Origin: Mytilus galloprovincialis
Lineage: Eukaryota > Mollusca > Bivalvia > Mytilida > Mytilidae
NCBI RefSeq assembly: GCF_965363235.1
Contig: NC_134846.1
Location: 73,444,724 to 73,508,723, forward strand
DNA length: 64,000 bases
Direction of reading: 5' to 3'
The notes under the pieces are model-generated. The model had not been told where the DNA came from and ran no database searches. It saw nothing but the letters and a program-made list of their open reading frames with translations. This document shows, one piece after another, positions 58,310-64,000 of the stretch (position 1 is its first letter; each line of letters begins with the position of its first letter). The position numbers and the translations under genes were made by a program.

Positions 58310-60050
58310 GGTTTTTATCCAACGCAATCATAGGTTTGAACGTTGTTTTCAATTAAGGCGAAGTGTACGTAATTAAACTACACAATGGTTTTTTTTTAAA
58401 TTTTACATGTAGATTCTGCTTGTAAAAATAAATCTGAAAATAAAATAAAAAAAGGGGGTAACCGTTTTCGTTTTTGAGATACGAGCTGTTGAAGTTAACA
58501 GCATCATACACCAAAATTACAAAGGATATATAGGGAAAATCGTGAAATTCGGCAGGAATTGTTACATTTCCAAGATTTTCTATTATATTAGACAATCGAT
58601 TTTTTTTAAAATTTATGAGACGATTCTAAAATGTCTGAGGAATCGATTGGTGCAAAGAAAGTCCTTAGCAACCGTGCTACTTTTCAAGCTATACCCTGTT
58701 AAAGTTGAATCTTGAGTGTAAAAAAACAAAAAACAACGACAACGTTATTGACGTCGCCGCAACAGTTACGACGCATCATATAGTCCTATTGAAATATATA
58801 CCGTTTTGTTGGAGCTCGTGTTGCTCGGTCTTTAGTTCTTTATGTTACGTTTTGTGTACTATTGTATTGTATTTGTCTATTATATTCGGGTGCGTGCGGA
58901 GATCGCCAACTAGAGAACGGTTGACATTTTCTTCTTTATGAACTAGAACTATTTTCGACCTTGATGCCTTATTTTTTGTTAAAATCTAAACACTGCGACG
59001 TGTTTTCAAAATCTTTGTTCCCATAAAACTTCATTTCATCAAGGTCTCTTCTCAGAATATCAGCCATCAGTCTAGCACAGGATAACAAATCAATATTTAA
59101 GAAAATTTAAGTTGTGTGGTAATTCTTAGTACATTTGGGTAAATTAATCTTATCTTTGTGCCGCATAAGCATCTCTATAATTCAACACATCCCTGAGCCA
59201 CGACATTATATATTTTATACATTGCATGCGCTTCTTTGTATCACAATCCAGACCGGCTAGTAACCGTTGTATAACTTTACACGTCTGAAGACGAATATTT
59301 GCATGAAACATTTTTGTATGATTTTTATTTCTGGAACAGTCCTTTTCCGAAAGTCGGGCTGGACCTTTACTTTTATGTGCATTCGGGATTTACACAAATT
59401 GTAACCCGAATAATTCAGTCGTATTATTCAGCTGATGTACGACTGCTACATTGCTCTTGTGGGAGAAAATCGGACATGGGAAGGGCTTGAATTATTCGAG
59501 TTACTCAAATTGAAACTCGGGAATATATTTCTAGCTGTTCGGAATTCGCGGAAACAAATGATTGTATTTCGGCATTACGGTATTGAATCAATAGAGATAC
59601 CAATTATTTCTTTTAACAAATTCGAATACCAGTCAGTTTATAGGACTTCAGTTTGAAATAGGGGCGGCAATCCATTCATTTTATCCAATCAATTGGAAGG
59701 GGGAGGTCAACATTGATAGTCAAAAAGCCTTGAAATATTCGATAAAAAACGTAGAATGTAAATTATATGAACTCCAAAGTCTCATATTATAAGACCAGTA
59801 AACCACAGGCTTCTCAATATTTGTATGATCATGAACTAGGTGAAAACCTGGAGCTGACCGAGTGCGAGATCCTCATGGATAATCATCGAGGTCGTTAAAC
59901 ACCCCTCGCAGTAAACTTTGGTTAAATTTAAAAAAAAAATTGAAATGCAATAGTCTGAGAACATTTCACCTCTCATTCCACTAAATATTAATTTGCAGTT
60001 ACAAGTATCACAAAACTTCCCTGACCTCTTTTCTTTAACCATAATAGAGG
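58310..60050. other. No gene seen
   Basis: Short open frames on both strands (for example 58353-58595 minus, 59435-59656 plus) with no recognisable family. No repeat seen within the window. Confidence 0.4.
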
Positions 60051-60054
60051 AAGG

Positions 60055-60240
60055 AGGGATCCAGATCCCGAAATCCCGGGCTTAAAAACACAAAACCCTA
60101 GGTCCCGAATTTAAAAAAAATTAAATCCCGACTACCCGAAATTCGAAAATAGAATTCCCGTATCCCGAAAGGGTCAATCCCGAAATCCCGAGCTTAAAAA
60201 CACCCAATCCCGGAGTTCCGATAAAGGTCCTAACCCTCCC
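60055..60240 (+). repeat. AATCCCGAAATCCCG repeat, copy 1
   Basis: GGGATCCAGATCCCGAAATC, repeated TCCCGAAATCCCGRGCTTAA units and a CCTCCCCCTCCCCCC end. Shares the whole layout with 61377-61555. Confidence 0.8.
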
Positions 60241-60773
60241 CCTCCCCCCGTAATTCTATATTCTATTCATTCATAATCTTGAATTGCTATATATCTCTTC
60301 GAAATTGGAATTTGTGAAAGAAAAAATGACATGTTATATTTTATCTTACATGTGTACTTTCAATTTCAATATGGTTCTAAATTTAGATTTAATTTTCCCA
60401 TAAATTGCGGACGGAATAGAAGACACCTGTTTATTTTCTGCACATGTAGAAAAAGTTGAAAACTGGGAGTTGAATGACATAATTTTTACTTATTTTAAGA
60501 TAAATGTTAGAGTGAGTCAATTTTTAAGTTACTGAGTAATTTTTGGGGCATAATTTGTTTATTTTTTGTTTGTTTTCCGTCTTTGTTCTTCCGACTGGTA
60601 AGTTTTGCACTAGTGGTCAAATTATTCTCTTGGTATCGTCTGATCTCTTATATGAATATAAATCATGTCCTTAAATTTTCAATTGCACAAAATACGAACA
60701 TTCGATTTCAACGTCTTTTTAATTAAACAATTAAATTCACACGTCTTTCATTAAGTATTGATCATTGTTTGTA

Positions 60774-60930
60774 GGCACTGGCTACGGTTACATGGAAATG
60801 TAACAATAATAAAAATATTATTGTTACATTGGAGACTAATTGCCGGAATGCATAGTTGGGTGAGGAACCGATTAATTACAAATGTAACAATAATTACTGA
60901 GGCTACGGTTACATTACGTTATTGTTACAT
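60774..60930. repeat. TGTAACAATAAT-rich inverted repeat
   Basis: GGCTACGGTTACAT occurs as a direct repeat at about 60781 and 60902. Between them lie ATGTAACAATAATAAAAATA and its complement TATTATTGTTACATT, plus further copies of TGTAACAATAAT and ATTATTGTTACAT-like words. Looks like a palindromic element bounded by inverted TGTAAC words. Confidence 0.7.
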
Positions 60931-61376
60931 GAAAAACAGCAATGTACGCTAGATTGATTAAACTTAAATCTTCTACTAGAACACACCCGCGAAATCGCGG
61001 GCATATACAGCTTGTGGACTGTTTTTTTGTAAAAGATATTATGTATGTAGAATTTTATAAAAGGTATCAAAAGCCCTCTCCCTTTTTCCAAAGTCCGATA
61101 TTTGTTTCCTTTCTGTTAAATTCAATTATTTCTCTTGTGTCTGGCCTCAGACCACAATTAGTCCTCTCCTTTACTACAATGCTTCTTTTGGTAAAAGTTA
61201 AATCAAATTAACAATTTGCACAGTTTCAAACATGAAATAAATGGAACTGCTTATATATAGACCATTATTAGTCTGATAAAATATGCATCTAGGACAATCT
61301 TTTGAGAGCCTAATTAACGTGCCAATGGTAGGATATGAATCATGTATAAATGACTAAGGATAATTTGAGAGGTGGT

Positions 61377-61555
61377 CGGAGGGGTCCTGATCCCGAAATC
61401 TCGGGCTAAAAACCATGAAATCCCGATATGCAGAATTTAAAGAAATGCATATCCCGAAATCCCGAAATCAAAAAATATATTCCTGGATCCCGCAAGGATC
61501 AATCCCCAAATCCCGAGCTTAAAAACAACAGATCCCGACTCCCCGAAAAAGGTCC
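61377..61555 (+). repeat. AATCCCGAAATCCCG repeat, copy 2
   Basis: GGTCCTGATCCCGAAATCTC, TCCCGAAATCCCGAAATC and GAGCTTAAAAACAACAGATC, ending CGAAAAAGGTCCTGCC, parallel to copy 1. Confidence 0.8.
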
Positions 61556-61664
61556 TGCCTACTTCTAATCTCTACCTAACTTTCATTTTTGTTGAATCAC
61601 TATTTTCCCTTTCAACAATAAATGTTTGTGTCCCATATCTGGGCATTATGTTTTCCAGTCTGTA

Positions 61665-61760
61665 CATCCGTTCGTTTGTTCATCCGTCCGTCCGTCCGTG
61701 TCTGTCCCGCTTCAGGTTAAAGTTTTTGGTCGAGGTAGTTTTAGATGAAGTTCAGCATTT
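61665..61760 (+). repeat. CCGTCCGTCCGTCC-headed repeat fragment
   Basis: Short CCGT tandem followed by TCCCGCTTCAGGTTAAAGTT and TTGGTCGAGGTAGTTTTAGA, a phrase I know as a common mollusc interspersed repeat. Single copy here. Confidence 0.5.
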
Positions 61761-61769
61761 TTTTCTTAT

Positions 61770-62241
61770 TTTAATATATATGCAAGTGGTATGACCCCTT
61801 AATTAGTAAACATTAAAAAAAAAAAAACAGTAGACAGAATCAGGGCCGACTTTCTATATTAACATACTAACATATAAAGTCCCTGACAGAATACAGAGAG
61901 TCTCCATATATTAAAGTAGTATAATCGTTGATTACATGTAGATAAACGCGAAAATTAATTGTCTTCTCTAAGGAGGTATATGATAGTTGTGATTCTTGCG
62001 ATCTAAACACCATGATATGGAGAACGCTTTGAAAGGCTTATTTTGTTTTCCATTTTTGTTATCCATCATACGATTGATTGTACTTGTGTCAAATGTTTTA
62101 CTTATTTTAATATATATACAACAGTGGTATGACCCCTTAAATAGTAAACATCTCAAAGAAAACAGTAGACAGAATACAGAGTGTCTCTATATATTAAAGT
62201 AGTATAATCGTAGTTTACATGTAGATAAACGCGAAAAATAA
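61770..62241. repeat. Imperfect direct duplication, interrupted by the Ngaro-like element
   Basis: First unit 61770-61960 and second unit 62105-62241 share GTGGTATGACCCCTTAA-TAG, AACAGTAGACAGAATAC/CAG, ATATTAAAGTAGTATAATCG and ATGTAGATAAACGCGAAAA. The second unit stops where the retroelement end begins at 62242, which marks the insertion border. Confidence 0.75.
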
Positions 62242-62574
62242 TTATCCTCGAGGCCCAAAACATAACAAATAGATAATAAGGTTTTGGCAGTATTTGGCCA
62301 CAGCTTTATCTTGAATAAAATATAACATATATGATATATAATATGTATTTAAATTGGCAATCTTGCTCTGAAATATATTTATCAATGTCTGTATTTAATA
62401 TATATGTAAATTATAATGTGGCTACCGCAAATTATGGCAAACCACTAATATAAATATATTTAAGTAATATGTCTGGTACGAGAAGTTGACTGATGAGCCC
62501 TGGTAATCAGAGGCTATCATTACTGTTCACTGAATATATGAATGTTAAATCCAGCGCAGCGAAATGTGCCAAAT
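62242..62574 (-). repeat. Terminal repeat B2 of the Ngaro-like element
   Basis: 333 bp, identical by eye to 62966-63298, 724 bp apart. Begins (plus strand) TTATCCTCGAGGCCCAAAAC and ends CAGCGAAATGTGCCAAAT. Confidence 0.9.
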
Positions 62575-62965
62575 GTGCTCTGCCAATGTCCACTTTTACA
62601 TCTACATTGTGTTCACTAGTTGTCTCCTACTCTCCCATCTCAGTACCATTAGCAGAATTAATCTGAAATATAAACTTAAAAGCAGTATCTGGTTTCTTAC
62701 TTCCATTCAGAACAAATACACATGTAACACAAAATTAATTTACATTGGGAGGGTGGTGGGTTTTTTAAGAAGATTATTTTCTCGTCCAATTTTCGTCTGC
62801 TGCAATCTTGCCGACGTATTTCGAAAAGACCAAAGCGAGGTTGTGATCAAACTAATAAACACAAATGTTAAATACCCAACAGTGAACCACCACCTGCCCA
62901 AATTAAAATCTTCGAGTTTGTACCCAATGGATAACGGGCTTTAAAATTGTAGATTTTAAATCCTT
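62575..62965 (-). repeat. Segment A2 between the two B repeats
   Basis: 391 bp of unique sequence in this window. In the split-repeat model it should match a segment A1 at the 5' end of the element, outside the window. The 126-codon plus-strand frame across it (62564-62944) has no recognisable family and is probably a shadow. Confidence 0.6.
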
Positions 62966-63298
62966 TTATCCTCGAGGCCCAAAACATAACAAATAGATAA
63001 TAAGGTTTTGGCAGTATTTGGCCACAGCTTTATCTTGAATAAAATATAACATATATGATATATAATATGTATTTAAATTGGCAATCTTGCTCTGAAATAT
63101 ATTTATCAATGTCTGTATTTAATATATATGTAAATTATAATGTGGCTACCGCAAATTATGGCAAACCACTAATATAAATATATTTAAGTAATATGTCTGG
63201 TACGAGAAGTTGACTGATGAGCCCTGGTAATCAGAGGCTATCATTACTGTTCACTGAATATATGAATGTTAAATCCAGCGCAGCGAAATGTGCCAAAT
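62966..63298 (-). repeat. Internal repeat B1 of the Ngaro-like element
   Basis: Identical by eye to 62242-62574. Just beyond it, at 63300-63340, lies an imperfect palindrome (TCCGATAAGATCAGGG ... CTTGATCTGATTGGA). Confidence 0.9.
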
Positions 63299-63470
63299 TG
63301 TCCGATAAGATCAGGGTAACAACTTGATCTGATTGGACAACCGCCACTGAAAAGAGGGGGTGTAGCTGCGCGAAGCTGTGCCAAATACAATTTAATATAT
63401 TAACTTTCAAGTTACTTCCTAGTAACTTACTTGAAACGTCAGATATAAAATGTTAACATAATAGTTGTAT

Positions 63471-64000
63471 CTATTTACAGTCGGGGAAGGTTAAATTAAT
63501 GCCAAGATTCCTGATGATCATTTCTAATCCTCCCTGGAGGGTATTCAAAAAAATGTTATTTCCCAAAGACGTCAAATGCACTCCATCTTTCATTAAGAAT
63601 AATTCATTAGCCTTTATATCAGGGTAACGGAGGTAACAACCATCTGTTTTGGTTAAAAATGATGCTATAGAGGTATTAACCCTCATTCTACATTTTTCCA
63701 TGGCATTAATATTGTCAGAGTAACGCCAACTTGATCTCGGAATAATTTGAGACCAGACAAAAACTGTGTCCAACATCAGTTGACGCATCCAACTGAACTG
63801 TTTCCTTATTAGTTCACAAAGAGTTTTTGAACTTTTTTCCCCTATATCATTGCCTCCAATATGTAAAACTAATATAGTTGGCGGATCTTCATATTTTAAC
63901 ATGGTTCTTATTTGTTGTTTCATGTCCAGCACTTTACCTCCACATTTTCCCTGCCACCAAATATTTACTCCCATCCTCTGCAGCCCCAAGTTTACCCCTC
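63471..64000 (-). CDS. SGNH-hydrolase-like protein of a retrotransposon, C-terminal part
   Basis: Open from the window edge to a stop at 63471, about 176 codons. Recognisable parts are RMGVNIWWQGKCGGKVLDM with the block II glycine, LVLHIGGNDIG with the block III GxND asparagine, and MKDGVHLTSLGN with the block V Asp and His. The block I GDS serine would be further upstream, off the window. The family comprises esterase/lipase-fold enzymes. Copies of this WW-QG type accompany Ngaro-type and other retroelements, where their role is unknown. No disabling mutation seen in the visible part. The frame remains open at the edge, so the first methionine is outside or further on. Confidence 0.8.
   Translation of the reverse strand, partial: GVNLGLQRMGVNIWWQGKCGGKVLDMKQQIRTMLKYEDPPTILVLHIGGNDIGEKSSKTLCELIRKQFSWMRQLMLDTVFVWSQIIPRSSWRYSDNINAMEKCRMRVNTSIASFLTKTDGCYLRYPDIKANELFLMKDGVHLTSLGNNIFLNTLQGGLEMIIRNLGINLTFPDCK

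Larger units (their letters stand above)
62242..64000 (-). mobile_element. 3' end of a Ngaro-like (DIRS-order, YR) retrotransposon, partial
   Basis: Minus-strand order: SGNH-hydrolase ORF (64000-63471), then repeat B1 (63298-62966), spacer A2 (62965-62575), then repeat B2 (62574-62242). B1 and B2 are 333 bp each and identical by eye. Ngaro elements are known to end in B1-A2-B2 split direct repeats with A1 at the 5' end, and some encode an SGNH hydrolase. The RT/RNase H, tyrosine recombinase and A1 would lie beyond the right edge. Family assignment is inference from layout. Confidence 0.65.

Noticed and set aside
58353-58595. 80-aa minus-strand frame with plausible composition
   Set aside because: No family recognised, no splice or start context, and it lies next to the 58.2 kb palindrome in repeat-like sequence. 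Not supportable as a gene.
62564-62944. 126-aa plus-strand frame between the two 333-bp repeats
   Set aside because: No recognisable family. It starts inside the B2 repeat, and the minus-strand retrotransposon layout accounts for the region.
62242-63298. LTR retrotransposon or solo-LTR pair
   Set aside because: The 333-bp direct repeats are only 391 bp apart with no coding sequence between. They lack TG...CA ends and lie downstream of the SGNH frame, so the split-repeat model fits better.

Overview
The window looks like nuclear DNA of a marine bivalve, most likely a mussel (Mytilus-like). The reasons are AT-rich sequence, short coding exons separated by kilobase introns with GT-AG borders, and many interspersed repeats of types I recognise from mussel sequence. 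Examples are the ACGAAACGCGCGTCTGGCG family, the CCAATGAGACAACTCTCCAC family and a tRNA-derived SINE. The species assignment rests on memory of these repeats and on protein style, and no search was run.

Four host genes can be supported. (1) On the minus strand, from about 10.9 kb down to 2.3 kb, lies the N-terminal half of a secreted ADAM/ADAMTS-type metalloprotease: propeptide, furin site and start of the catalytic domain. It continues off the left edge. (2) At 27.54-27.70 kb (minus) is one exon of a biogenic-amine GPCR, 5-HT2-like, carrying TM3; a repeat starts right at its 3' border. (3) At 32.47-40.42 kb (minus) a complete six-exon sirtuin can be assembled (391 aa, all splice phases agree). 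It has an N-terminal cysteine/histidine module resembling a PARP-type zinc finger. (4) At 52.14-56.27 kb (plus) is a complete five-exon DJ-1/PfpI-family (Hsp31-like) gene of 226 aa, with a TATA-like box upstream and a polyadenylation signal downstream. These genes are not an operon and have no visible functional link.

The rest is mobile or repetitive DNA. It includes a Penelope-like RT pseudogene (4.0-4.7 kb), a decayed Tc1/mariner element (11.66-12.97 kb), a CACTG-ended element with subterminal AGTCA/TGACT repeats and a 51-bp tandem array (24.43-26.38 kb), and a non-LTR RT fragment (28.1 kb). Further right are a duplicated 28.5-31.3 kb block, two tandem arrays inside sirtuin intron 1, a short fold-back MITE with an 8-bp target duplication (41.2 kb), a 2.8-kb TTAA-flanked element (42.15-44.94 kb) and several long hairpins. 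At the right edge (62.24-64.0 kb) is what looks like the 3' end of a Ngaro-type tyrosine-recombinase retrotransposon: an SGNH-hydrolase ORF followed by a B1-A2-B2 split-repeat structure.

The most unusual signals are the Ngaro-like terminus, the sirtuin N-terminal module, the 15-bp TTTCGTAGKGGACA motif cluster at 17.27-18.07 kb, and the CACTG element. Large stretches (for example 18.1-20.4, 20.7-22.5, 49.7-51.8 and 58.3-60.0 kb) show no gene that I can support.
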